A program made the position numbers and the translations under genes. The notes beneath the pieces are model-generated. The model made no database searches and was not told where the DNA came from. It saw only the letters and a program-made list of their open reading frames with translations. Below are positions 5,711 to 13,826 of a stretch of 18,865 nt of DNA, one piece after another. The DNA comes from JBKHBT01 sp046542255 (GTDB lineage Bacteria > UBP14 > UBA6098 > JBKHBT01): contig JBKHBT010000065.1 of NCBI GenBank assembly GCA_046542255.1, forward strand, positions 1 to 18,865, in the 5' to 3' direction. Each line of letters starts with the position of its first letter. Positions within the stretch are counted from its first letter, which is position 1.

Positions 5711-5741
5711 ATAAGCAATAATTAGACTTAATGGAGGAATT

Positions 5742-6335
5742 ATGCGATATAAATTATTAGCGATAATTTTGCTAGTGGTCATAATTTTACCACTTATGGC
5801 AGAATTTTTTACAGTTGATCCTTTGAGCTGGAATGCTGGCGAGATGCTGCTCCGCGAAAAAAGATTGACCACAAGCAAAACAGCCATCGAAATCGAGAAC
5901 AAAAGCCTGGACAAGACTCTTTTCATGGGGATAAGGCTCAAGGAAAACGGTGGCCTATCGGCAGGTATGAAAAAGGCAATGGACACATTCGAGCTTCGAG
6001 CAGCTTTCACAGAAATTGGCCAGGAGCTTGCAGAATTCCGTGAGGATAAAGACCTCGTTGTCGATGTAAAAGAGCAAAGCCCATGGGTTGGTAGATGGGC
6101 ATCGAGAAGATTCGGACCCGATGGCAAAATCGATTCGGGTGAAAAGCAGAAATTATGGCTCGAATTTACTGCACCTTTGGAAATATCATCGGAATTTGGC
6201 CCGAAAAATATCGTGATAGAGATTTGCGCCAGAGACAAAGACAATACCATTCTCGAATGCAAAGACTTCTCACTAAAACTCGATCTCAAACCGATACCAC
6301 AGGCCATACTCGATCAAATGAAAAATAATCAATAG
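5742..6335 (+). CDS. Exported protein of unknown function
   Basis: This 197-residue protein starts at ATG 5742 with GGAGGA six bases upstream. Residues 1-20 are a signal peptide or membrane anchor (KLLAIILLVVIILPLMA). The rest is soluble, mixed-charge and probably beta-rich: AIEIENKSLDKTLFMGIRLKE, then KQKLWLEFTAPLEISSEF and IVIEICARDKDNTILECKDF. The alternation of polar and non-polar residues and terms such as EKQKLWLEFTAP look like an immunoglobulin-like extracytoplasmic fold, but I recognise no family. It stands alone on the plus strand between the small ORF and the convergent end of the hydrogenase operon. Its only two cysteines are in the final third (EICARDKDNTILEC), so a disulfide is possible. 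Confidence 0.78.
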   Translation: MRYKLLAIILLVVIILPLMAEFFTVDPLSWNAGEMLLREKRLTTSKTAIEIENKSLDKTLFMGIRLKENGGLSAGMKKAMDTFELRAAFTEIGQELAEFREDKDLVVDVKEQSPWVGRWASRRFGPDGKIDSGEKQKLWLEFTAPLEISSEFGPKNIVIEICARDKDNTILECKDFSLKLDLKPIPQAILDQMKNNQ

Positions 6336-6359
6336 ATTCGAGTAATCAATAGATTCAAG
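6326..6359. repeat. Tandem 17-bp repeat over a stop codon
   Basis: TAATCAATAGATTCGAG (6326-6342) is followed directly by TAATCAATAGATTCAAG (6343-6359), with one difference. The stop codon TAG of the exported-protein gene (6333-6335) is inside the first unit. It reads as a small slippage duplication. The rest of the 221-base gap to the convergent response-regulator gene shows no clear terminator. Confidence 0.7.
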
Positions 6360-6556
6360 TAACCAAAACAGTATCGCCATTGCTAATGTAATAACGCAGC
6401 TATAGGCTCACTTCAAGTATTTACAAACCGAATAACCGATAATTCTTTCAAATAATCAACATCCATAAGTCAGAGCTAATCATCTTCCATGAAAATTTTG
6501 AAGAAGCCGGTCAATAAGTAAACTTCGCAAAACAGCATGTTAAAATACAAAATATA

Positions 6557-6946
6557 TCATCTTTTGAGCAGTTGGCGAACGCGCTCTACAAGCTCTTCAG
6601 TAGGAACCGGTTTATCGAGATAGGCATCGGCTCCGATCCATTTTTTGCCTTCCGGAGTATCGATTCCGAATTTATAGCCAGTCTCTGATGTAACAGCAGT
6701 GAGCATGATAAGCGGTATATCCTTCAAGTCGGGGTTTTTCTTTACTTTGTGGCAAAGGATAAATCCTGCATCATTGGTCTCCATCATAAGATCGACAATT
6801 GCAAGGTCGGGATTTTCGGCATTAATCAGTTCATATCCTTCTTTGCCGGATTCGGCCTCTACAATTTCATGTCCGCCTGCCATTAAGGCACTGGAAATTA
6901 TTTCACGGAAATCCTGGTCGTCATCGATTATTGCTATTTTTGCCAT
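6557..6946 (-). CDS. Receiver-only response regulator (CheY-like)
   Basis: The protein is 129 residues from ATG 6946; this start is preferred over one 15 codons upstream because it gives the standard receiver opening AKIAIIDDDQDF and because the GAGGAG at -11 is upstream of it. The acidic pocket D8-D10, phosphoacceptor D52 (AIVDLMME), T83 (LTAVTS) and K112 (LDKPV) are all present. The protein ends after the last receiver helix, so there is no DNA-binding or enzymatic output domain. It follows the hydrogenase-kinase gene by about 160 bases on the same strand and is the obvious partner for phosphotransfer. Output must go through protein-protein contact or further phosphorelay. It may also be transcribed from its own promoter. 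Confidence 0.92.
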   Translation of the reverse strand: MAKIAIIDDDQDFREIISSALMAGGHEIVEAESGKEGYELINAENPDLAIVDLMMETNDAGFILCHKVKKNPDLKDIPLIMLTAVTSETGYKFGIDTPEGKKWIGADAYLDKPVPTEELVERVRQLLKR

Positions 6947-7003
6947 TTTCTTTTTTCTCCTCTTATGGTGTCTTCCTCTACCTGAAAACACCGATTTTAA
7001 TCT

Positions 7004-7033
7004 ATATTACTTTACTCTTTATTCAAATTTCAA
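7004..7033 (-). promoter_or_regulatory. Possible internal promoter for response regulator
   Basis: In the 159-base gap after the kinase gene, TTGAAA (7028-7033) and TAATAT (7004-7009) are 18 bases apart, about 60 bases before the regulator start. This would let the regulator be made independently of the hydrogenase operon. Confidence 0.45.
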
Positions 7034-7105
7034 ACTCTATTCCTTGCCCATTACCACATCAAACGGCGCCTGAGCGTAACCGAAGGCACATGGAAAAACA
7101 TATTC

Positions 7106-9172
7106 TCATCCAATTAGCTCCTGATTACCGGGCTTTTTGAGCCTTTCGCCAGTCGGCATCATGATATCGGAACTTCCGAGGCCAAAAGGTATTTCGATAA
7201 TTATCGAAGTACCCTCTCCGATTTCGGATTCTGCACGAATCGAGCCGCGATGCATTTTCAATATGCCATAGGCGATAGAAAGGCCCAGTCCTGTGCCTTT
7301 GCCCAGGTCCTTGGTAGTAAAAAACGGCGTGAATATCTTGGCTTTGACATCGTCTGGAATACCTTCACCAGTATCGGATATTTCGATAACTGCCCGCGAG
7401 CCGTCATCTGTCCGACCTGTTCTGACAGTCAGTGTGCCCATCTGGCCAATTGCATCTATTGCATTTTGGATTACATTAATAAGAACCTGCCGTATCTGGT
7501 CGGGATCGACAGATAGGCCTGGCAGCTTCTCCAATTCCATCCTGAACTTGATGCCTTTATAATCGGGATTCTCTTCGAAAGGCTTTAGCACATCGACAAT
7601 AAAATCATTTACATCGATTTCTTTCAGGGCAAGGCGATTCTCGCGCGAGAAATTAAGAAGGTCTGATACAATGCATTTACAACGATTGGTCTCATCGATA
7701 ATCTGTTTCAAATCATCTGCTTTCTGGTCTTTATCGTCCATTTCTTCGAGGAGCATGTGGGCATAAAGAAGAATTGTCCCCAATGGATTATTAACTTCAT
7801 GCGCGACACCTGCGGCAAGTTGTCCCATCGCAGCCATTTTTTCATTCTGAAGAAGCTGCTGTTGGGCATCGCGAAGCTTATTATGGCTGGTCTTAATCTC
7901 ATCGACAGCATCTTCCAGCCGCTCGACAGTATATGGCAAGCACATCTCGGATTCTGCAAGCCCCTGAATCACAGCAATTGCATGTTCGCGGCAAGTTGGA
8001 TAGCCACATGCGCCGCAGTTTAGTATATCGACATCGGATTTTTTGCCCATATCGTAAAGCTTGTTTTGAATCTGCTCTTCGGATGGCTGCGGAAGCCTTT
8101 CGGGATTCTCTGAGAAAATCCTGCGAAGATCCAGATCATCGAAATAGTCCATCCACTCCTGCCATTTTTCCTTATCGAAATTCTCCATTCTTTTGCGATA
8201 GAATTTCAACACATTATCACGATTGGAGTATTTTTTTTCATAAGTTGGTGCAAATGGCCCATTAACGCAGCCTTCGCAGAAAAGAAGGTCCAGGAATCTT
8301 GGCTCTATTTCGCCATCCTGAAGGCTCTTTAGCACAGACATTATCCTGTCTTTGCCCTCGGCGACCAGAACATCATTGCTTTCCAAATCATTATCGATCT
8401 GGGCAGTCTTCAATAGGCCGGATGATACAGGAAATAGCTTGCCGCGATATGCATGTGGCCCACCGAAATCTCGCGGTTCTGATTCATTAGGATCGATTTT
8501 TTTGCGCTTTAGCATCTTGCGAAGTTCTTCGAATGTCAATACATCATCGATTATTCCCGCAACCGGCGGTTCGGACATCTCGGATTTTTTAGCGACACAT
8601 GGGCCGATAAATACCACCTTTGCATCCGGGTCGAGTTTCCATTTTATAGCTCTTCCCATAGCGACCATAGGGCTAACTATATTGGCAATATTAGGCACCA
8701 GCTTCGGCATATATTTTTGAATATAGATATTAATAGCCGGGCAGGGGCTTGTAATCCATGTCTTTTCGCTTTTATCGTATAGCTTTTTATACTCTCTGGA
8801 AACCAAATCACCGCCGAAACCGACTTCCATGACATCATCGAAGCCCAGTTCCATGATTGCGCCAATCAATTTCTCCGATGGTTCCAACTCCGGGAAAAAT
8901 GTCGGGAAAGATGGCGCGACAATTGCGATAACTCTCTTGTCTTCTTGCTGGAGTATCTTCTCGACCGAACCGGTATGGTCCTGGACCTGTTTGGCATTTC
9001 TGGAGCATACCCTTACGCAATGCCCACAAGAAATACATCTATCTTCCAGCACAACCGCCTGCCCGCCAGTAATCTTGACAGCGCGTGCCGGACATTCTCT
9101 AACGCAGGTATAGCAGCGTTTACAACGGTCGGCTATTGTATGGACGATTCCTTTCTGCGGCGATTTTTCCAT
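7106..9172 (-). CDS. Sensory [FeFe]-hydrogenase-like/histidine kinase fusion
   Basis: This 688-residue protein joins a redox module to a kinase. Residues 10-60 bind two [4Fe-4S] clusters (C17/20/23/27, C46/49/52/56). Residues 80-330 are a hydrogenase-like H-cluster domain with altered loops: TSPCPAI (141-147) for L1, GPCVAKKSE (190-198) for L2, and FCEGCVNG (298-305) for L3, where CxxC replaces the catalytic CxxxC. C386/389/394/411 (NCGACGYPTC) form a further [4Fe-4S] domain. A coiled linker leads to a HisKA domain with H458 (AGVAHEVNNP) and an HATPase with N-box N570, DTGEG (600-604), FFTTK and GTGLGL. There is no transmembrane segment or PAS domain. It starts three bases after hydA ends. 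Family knowledge places such proteins with sensory group C/D hydrogenases; H2 or redox sensing is inference. Confidence 0.92.
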   Translation of the reverse strand: MEKSPQKGIVHTIADRCKRCYTCVRECPARAVKITGGQAVVLEDRCISCGHCVRVCSRNAKQVQDHTGSVEKILQQEDKRVIAIVAPSFPTFFPELEPSEKLIGAIMELGFDDVMEVGFGGDLVSREYKKLYDKSEKTWITSPCPAINIYIQKYMPKLVPNIANIVSPMVAMGRAIKWKLDPDAKVVFIGPCVAKKSEMSEPPVAGIIDDVLTFEELRKMLKRKKIDPNESEPRDFGGPHAYRGKLFPVSSGLLKTAQIDNDLESNDVLVAEGKDRIMSVLKSLQDGEIEPRFLDLLFCEGCVNGPFAPTYEKKYSNRDNVLKFYRKRMENFDKEKWQEWMDYFDDLDLRRIFSENPERLPQPSEEQIQNKLYDMGKKSDVDILNCGACGYPTCREHAIAVIQGLAESEMCLPYTVERLEDAVDEIKTSHNKLRDAQQQLLQNEKMAAMGQLAAGVAHEVNNPLGTILLYAHMLLEEMDDKDQKADDLKQIIDETNRCKCIVSDLLNFSRENRLALKEIDVNDFIVDVLKPFEENPDYKGIKFRMELEKLPGLSVDPDQIRQVLINVIQNAIDAIGQMGTLTVRTGRTDDGSRAVIEISDTGEGIPDDVKAKIFTPFFTTKDLGKGTGLGLSIAYGILKMHRGSIRAESEIGEGTSIIIEIPFGLGSSDIMMPTGERLKKPGNQELIG

Positions 9173-9175
9173 TTA

Positions 9176-10888
9176 TCAGCTCCCGTATTTCTGGCGTTTA
9201 TAATAATGTGTATGAAGCAATTTATGCGATTTTTCCGATAATGGTTTATCCAGGTAATCTCTATAAAGCTCTAAAATCTCAGGATTTTGATGGCTCTTGC
9301 GAATCGGCATATTTCTATCTATTACATTGATCGCTTTCTTGCGAAGCTCGATAGTTTCCTCATCGGAATAGGGCTGGCCACCGCCGGCGATACATCCGCC
9401 CGGACATGCCATTACCTCTACGAAATGGAATTTCTCGCCATTTTGGATTCTGTCCATAAGCTCTTTCGCAGCGGCAAGGCCAGAAACGGTCGCGACCTTC
9501 AATTTCAGTTCGCCGACATCGATTTCAGCTTCTCTGATTCCTTTTCCGCCGAGATTGTGTAGCTCGATTTCCTCGAGTTCTTCGCCGGTTACCAGTTTAT
9601 ATGCAGTTCTAATTGCAGCCTCCATAACGCCACCAGACCTTGCGAAAATAGCAGCAGCTCCGGAAGATGTTCCCATCGGATGGTCGAAATCGACTTCGGG
9701 CACTCGTGCCAGGTCGATACCCATCTGACGCATTAGCATTCCGGTTTCGCGAGTTGTTAATACAGCATCTACATCGGAAATTGTGCCCTGAGCTAATTCC
9801 GGGCGATTGGCTTCGTATTTCTTGGCAGTGCAAGGCATAACCGAGACGACATATACATCTTCTGGCTTTATGCCTTCTTTTTCGGCCCAGATATGCTTGA
9901 TAACCGCGCCAGTCATCTGCTGTGGCGATTTTGCTGTCGAAACATTTTGCAGCATATTCGGATAATTGTGTTCGATAAATTTGACCCAGCCGGGCGAGCA
10001 AGAAGTCAATAGCGGAAGTGGGCCGTCATTTTTGATTCTTTCCGCCAATTCATTCGCTTCTTCCATGATTGTAAGGTCGGCGCCGAAATTTGTATCGATA
10101 ACCTTTTCGAAGCCGATTGCGCGAAGGCCGGCAACCATTCTACCGGTGGAAACAGTTCCCGGTTCCATGCCGAAAAGCTCGCCGATAGATACGCGCACTG
10201 CCGGCGCAGTCTGCACTACTACTGTTTTGGATTCATCATTGAGCGCTGCCTGAACCTGTGCGATATGAGGATTTTCATGAAGCGCGCCTGTCGGGCAGGC
10301 AAGGACGCACTGTCCGCAGAATGTGCATTGCGTGGAAACCAGCGAACGATCCAACGTGGGCGCTACTATGCTGTCTGCGCCACGATGCGCAAAATCGATC
10401 GCGCCGACTGCCTGAATCTCGCTGCAAACGCGGACACATTTGCCACATAAGATGCATTTCTCCGGCTCGCGTATGATAGCCGGATTCGCGATATCCAGCA
10501 TTTTCTTATCATAGCCCTGCGGAATATTGATTCTTTCTATTGCATAGACTCTTGCAAGATCAGCAAGGTCGCAATTATCGGCCTTGAAGCATGTTGTGCA
10601 CTCATTTGGATGAGCGGCCAAAAGCAGCTCCAGAACCGATTTTCTGGCTTCTAGAACCTTCGGTGTGCCAGTTCTGACCTGCATTCCCTCATTAACAGGC
10701 GTAGCACAAGCCGGTACGAGTTTTCCAGCGACTTCGACAACACAAATCCTACATGCGCCATTTGGCGGAAGGCCTTCGATATGGCAAAGCGTCGGTATGT
10801 CTTTACCGATGGTCCGGGCGACTTCGAGAATCGTATCGCCGGGCTTTGCAGTGGTTTTAACATCATCTATTGTTACATTTATAGCCAT
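9176..10888 (-). CDS. hydA: NAD-linked [FeFe]-hydrogenase, catalytic subunit
   Basis: This 570-residue protein is the H2-activating subunit of a trimeric HydABC/HndD-type enzyme. In order it has a [2Fe-2S] domain (C35, C46, C49, C61), the His-Cys3 cluster (H93, C97, C100, C106), two [4Fe-4S] ferredoxin motifs (C145/148/151/155 and C188/191/194/198), and the H-cluster domain with L1 TSCSPGW (295-301), L2 MPCTAKKYE (C352) and L3 EVMACPGGCIAGGG (C495, C499). The C-terminal helix region (YRDYLDKPLSEKSHKLLHTHY) is the fused small-subunit part. HydABC enzymes make H2 from NADH and reduced ferredoxin together, or run in reverse. It is the third gene of the operon, 12 bases after hydB. Maturation genes hydEFG are not in the window. 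Confidence 0.96.
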   Translation of the reverse strand: MAINVTIDDVKTTAKPGDTILEVARTIGKDIPTLCHIEGLPPNGACRICVVEVAGKLVPACATPVNEGMQVRTGTPKVLEARKSVLELLLAAHPNECTTCFKADNCDLADLARVYAIERINIPQGYDKKMLDIANPAIIREPEKCILCGKCVRVCSEIQAVGAIDFAHRGADSIVAPTLDRSLVSTQCTFCGQCVLACPTGALHENPHIAQVQAALNDESKTVVVQTAPAVRVSIGELFGMEPGTVSTGRMVAGLRAIGFEKVIDTNFGADLTIMEEANELAERIKNDGPLPLLTSCSPGWVKFIEHNYPNMLQNVSTAKSPQQMTGAVIKHIWAEKEGIKPEDVYVVSVMPCTAKKYEANRPELAQGTISDVDAVLTTRETGMLMRQMGIDLARVPEVDFDHPMGTSSGAAAIFARSGGVMEAAIRTAYKLVTGEELEEIELHNLGGKGIREAEIDVGELKLKVATVSGLAAAKELMDRIQNGEKFHFVEVMACPGGCIAGGGQPYSDEETIELRKKAINVIDRNMPIRKSHQNPEILELYRDYLDKPLSEKSHKLLHTHYYKRQKYGS

Positions 10889-10900
10889 TTTATATTCCTC

Positions 10901-12847
10901 CTATACCTGCATAGCGGCATCAAATTTGCATACATCGACGCAAGAGCCGCATCCGATGCATTTTTCCTGAATAATATAATGTGCCTGTTTCGGTGCGCCG
11001 ACAATAGCATCGACAGGACAGCTTCTTTTGCAAAGCGTGCAGCCGACACATTTATTCGGGTCGATCGAATATGTGCGAAGAGCGGTGCAGGCACCAGCCG
11101 GACATGTCTTATCGAAGACATGTGCTTCGTATTCATCGCGGAAATATCTGAGAGTGCTCACAACAGGATATGGCGCAAACCGGCCCAAGCCGCAAAGAGC
11201 AGTATTCATGACCGTTTTGGCAAGCTTTTCCAATTGCAGTAGCGCCTGGAATCTTCCCAGTTCGCCGCCTTCTTTTTCTATGCCGTGTTTTGTCGTGATA
11301 AGCTCGAGAATATGGCGTAATCGTCTTGTGCCTTCCCGGCAAGGCGTGCATTTTCCGCATGATTCTTTTGTGGAGAATTCCAGGAAGAATTTGGCAACAT
11401 CGACCATGCATGTGTTTTCATCCATAACGACAAGTCCGCCGGAACCCATCATCGCTCCAATTGCGGTGAGTGATTCATATTCGACGGGCGTATCCCAGAG
11501 TTTTGTGGGAATACATGCGCCGGAAGGCCCGCCAATTTGCACGGCTTTTGGATTTGCATTGGAATCAGTGCCGCCGCCGATCTCCATAACCACTTGATTA
11601 ATCGAAACACCCATAGGCACCTCGACAAGCCCGCTTCTGGAAACTCGCCCAGAGAGTGCGAAAACCTTTGTGCCTGGCGATTTCTCGGTTCCGACTTTAG
11701 CGAATTCTTTTGCGCCTTCAGCAATAATAGTTCCCACATTGGAAAGAGTTTCAACATTATTGATCACCGTAGGTTTTCCCCAAAGGCCGCTGTCTGTCGG
11801 ATATGGCGGCCGGGGAACTGGCATTCCGCGCTTTCCTTCGATAGATGCCATAAGAGCGGTCTCTTCGCCGCATACAAATGCACCCGCGCCCATTTTGACC
11901 TTAAGGTCGAAACTGAAATCTGTGCCGAGAATATTGTCGCCCAGAAGGCCGGCTTCTTTCGCATCGGCGATTGCTTCATTAAGTCGCTTTATTGCCAGCG
12001 GGTATTCGGCGCGGCAATAGATATATCCTGCGCTTGCGCCTATGGCATAAGCAGCTATCGTTATGCCTTCGATCGCCTTATGCGGGTCGCCTTCCAGAAC
12101 GCTTCTGTCCATGAATGCGCCCGGGTCGCCTTCATCGGCATTCATTACCATATATTTTTTATCTGCTTTGTTTTTCGCAGCGAAAGTCCATTTCAGATGA
12201 GTCGGGAATCCGCCGCCGCCTCTTCCGCGAAGGCCGGATTCCTTGATCTCATCGATTACTTCCTGCGGCGACATCTCTTTGATAGCACGATGAAGCCCTC
12301 GATAGCCGCCAAGAGCGATCGCCCATGACATATCGGTCGGATAGAATCTTCCAGTGGAGCGAAGAACAATTCTCTGCTGCCTCTTCATAAAAGGATGCTC
12401 TGAAATATCTGGAATTTCTGGAATTCTGTCTTCTTCGGGCATTTCGGTTGCATATTGGAAAAGTGCGGTTTCTGGGTCATGTTCTTCGGCCAGGATTGTG
12501 CTTGCGAATAATTTCGGTACCTCACGCGAAGTGATATTTCCATAAATGACAGGCGGTTTTCCCGGCAGCCGAATCTCGACCATCGGCTCTTCCTGACAGA
12601 AACCAATACAGCCGACCGGTTTGATATCCATTCTAATCTTATGCTTTTTGGCTTCATTCAAAAATGTATCGATAGTATCCTGAGCACCAACTGCAAGTCC
12701 GCAAGTACTCGCACCGACATAGACGGTCGGGCGTTTTGGGGTATCGCCCCGGATCTCGGCCATCAATTTATCATTGTCTCCGGAGATGCACCATGAAAGG
12801 AAGTCTTCTCTTGTGCCATCGTATTTTTCCCAGAGTTTGCCTTTCAT
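10901..12847 (-). CDS. hydB: Hydrogenase flavin subunit HydB (NuoF-like)
   Basis: This 648-residue protein has an N-terminal thioredoxin-like [2Fe-2S] domain (about 40-118; C49, C80 and C84 seen, with no evident fourth ligand at the usual spacing). A NuoF-like core follows, with the FMN/NAD loops GRGGGGFPTHLKW (208-220) and NADEGDPGAFMDR (236-248), and a [4Fe-4S] site (ESCGKCTPCREG: C497, C500, C503, plus C552). The C-terminus has CPAGAC (582-587) and two ferredoxin motifs (C600/603/606/610, C630/633/636/640). It carries the NAD(H) site and flavin at which electron bifurcation is thought to occur. The two C-terminal ferredoxin clusters distinguish HydB from respiratory NuoF. Its start overlaps the hydC stop by four bases (ATGA). 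Confidence 0.95.
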   Translation of the reverse strand: MKGKLWEKYDGTREDFLSWCISGDNDKLMAEIRGDTPKRPTVYVGASTCGLAVGAQDTIDTFLNEAKKHKIRMDIKPVGCIGFCQEEPMVEIRLPGKPPVIYGNITSREVPKLFASTILAEEHDPETALFQYATEMPEEDRIPEIPDISEHPFMKRQQRIVLRSTGRFYPTDMSWAIALGGYRGLHRAIKEMSPQEVIDEIKESGLRGRGGGGFPTHLKWTFAAKNKADKKYMVMNADEGDPGAFMDRSVLEGDPHKAIEGITIAAYAIGASAGYIYCRAEYPLAIKRLNEAIADAKEAGLLGDNILGTDFSFDLKVKMGAGAFVCGEETALMASIEGKRGMPVPRPPYPTDSGLWGKPTVINNVETLSNVGTIIAEGAKEFAKVGTEKSPGTKVFALSGRVSRSGLVEVPMGVSINQVVMEIGGGTDSNANPKAVQIGGPSGACIPTKLWDTPVEYESLTAIGAMMGSGGLVVMDENTCMVDVAKFFLEFSTKESCGKCTPCREGTRRLRHILELITTKHGIEKEGGELGRFQALLQLEKLAKTVMNTALCGLGRFAPYPVVSTLRYFRDEYEAHVFDKTCPAGACTALRTYSIDPNKCVGCTLCKRSCPVDAIVGAPKQAHYIIQEKCIGCGSCVDVCKFDAAMQV

Positions 12848-13326
12848 TTTTTACCTCCTGCCCTTAGTGCTTCGACCAACTGCATGATACCTTCGCTTGT
12901 CATATGTCCATAGAATTTATCATCGACCATAACCGCCGGTGCAATAGAACATGCTCCGAGGCAAGCCACTTCTTCGACAGTAAACAAGCCATCTTCGGTA
13001 GTCCCTCCGGGTTCAATATCGAGACCTGCTACGAGTTGGCTGAGCAGCTTTCCGCTGCCCTTGACATGGCAAGCAGTACCGCGGCAAACCCTTATAATAT
13101 GCTTGCCGAGTGGCACGGTTCTGAATTGATTGTAGAATGTAACAACGCCAAAAATCCTTGCCGGTGTTGTGTCGATTTGATTTGATAGGCGAATAATGCT
13201 TTCTTCGGGAATATATCCCTCGATACCCTGAATGTCTTGAAGCACCGGAATAATAAGGTCTTCGCGGCCTTTCGGCACTTCATCTATCAGTTTTATGGTC
13301 TTTTCAGAAAGTGTTGTTTTTTGCAC
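12844..13326 (-). CDS. hydC: Hydrogenase subunit HydC (NuoE-like)
   Basis: This 160-residue protein is a thioredoxin-fold [2Fe-2S] subunit. The ligands are C81 and C86 (CRGTACHVKG) and C122 and C126 (CLGACSIAPAVMV), with the typical NuoE helix bundle (REDLIIPVLQDIQ, PARIFGVVTFYNQF) before them. It passes electrons to or from HydB in the trimeric enzyme. The start is GTG at 13324-13326, supported by a GGAGG seven bases upstream. It is the first gene of the operon, directly behind the strong promoter at 13351-13379. The length is normal for the family. Confidence 0.95.
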   Translation of the reverse strand: MQKTTLSEKTIKLIDEVPKGREDLIIPVLQDIQGIEGYIPEESIIRLSNQIDTTPARIFGVVTFYNQFRTVPLGKHIIRVCRGTACHVKGSGKLLSQLVAGLDIEPGGTTEDGLFTVEEVACLGACSIAPAVMVDDKFYGHMTSEGIMQLVEALRAGGKK

Positions 13327-13350
13327 TCTACCTCCAGAGATTTTATTTAT

Positions 13351-13379
13351 AGTATATTATATTTTTTATTGTTTGTCAA
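13351..13379 (-). promoter_or_regulatory. Strong promoter of the hydrogenase operon
   Basis: Minus strand: TTGACA (13374-13379), an ideal 17-base spacer, and TATACT (13351-13356), ending 24 bases before the hydC GTG. A Rex-type or FNR-type palindrome is not visible around it, so the sequence gives no direct hint of redox repression. Confidence 0.75.
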
Positions 13380-13826
13380 ATATGCCATAGAAAACGGCTG
13401 AGAAATCGCAGTATTTCGATTCGATTCCTTTCTATAACAGGCCTTTTATCTAAATAATCGATAAAAAACCGTTTGAATTGAATCATTTTTATAATCACGA
13501 TTAAATTATCAAAAAACGGGCACAAATGGCCTTGTGAATAATATAACAAATTCCATCATTTTAGCAAGTATATAATCACTACTTTTCTTGACAGGATACA
13601 GTTAGTAAAATATATAATGCAAAAACGGTCTTTACTAATTGTGAAACTAAAGATTTGCAATATTTCTGAGAAATTGTTTATCTATTGTATTTTCAAGATA
13701 TTAAGTCTTATATTATAGCTGACAAATTGAAATTATTTAGTTATTATCGAAGGTTTTATTATAGCAGGGCATATGCTCAATAAAAATCTTTATCAGACAT
13801 TATTCAGAATTTAATTGATAAAAATA
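13380..13826. other. Gene-free AT-rich region
   Basis: These 447 bases carry no convincing gene on either strand. AAAACGG occurs at three places on the plus strand (about 13391, 13513, 13622) and once inverted (about 13466). The one striking signal is the plus-strand promoter at 13588. A 33-codon frame starts at 13618 but has no ribosome site. Confidence 0.5.
13588..13618 (+). promoter_or_regulatory. Plus-strand promoter with no gene downstream
   Basis: TTGACA (13588-13593) is followed by TATATA at 17 bases (13611-13616) or TATAAT at 19 bases (13613-13618). An 8-bp inverted repeat TTAGTAAA (13602-13609)/TTTACTAA (13631-13638) brackets the -10 region. The direction is opposite to the genes on both sides, so a transcript would be a small RNA or antisense to the 13827-14297 gene. 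Confidence 0.45.

Noticed and set aside
7250..8720. Several long plus-strand frames opposite the hydrogenase-kinase gene
   Set aside because: They overlap a gene with complete, well-conserved motifs, lack ribosome sites and resemble no protein; they are reading-frame shadows.
13618..13719. 33-codon frame downstream of the plus-strand promoter
   Set aside because: Its start lies within the -10 region and no ribosome site precedes it, so it is unlikely to be translated.
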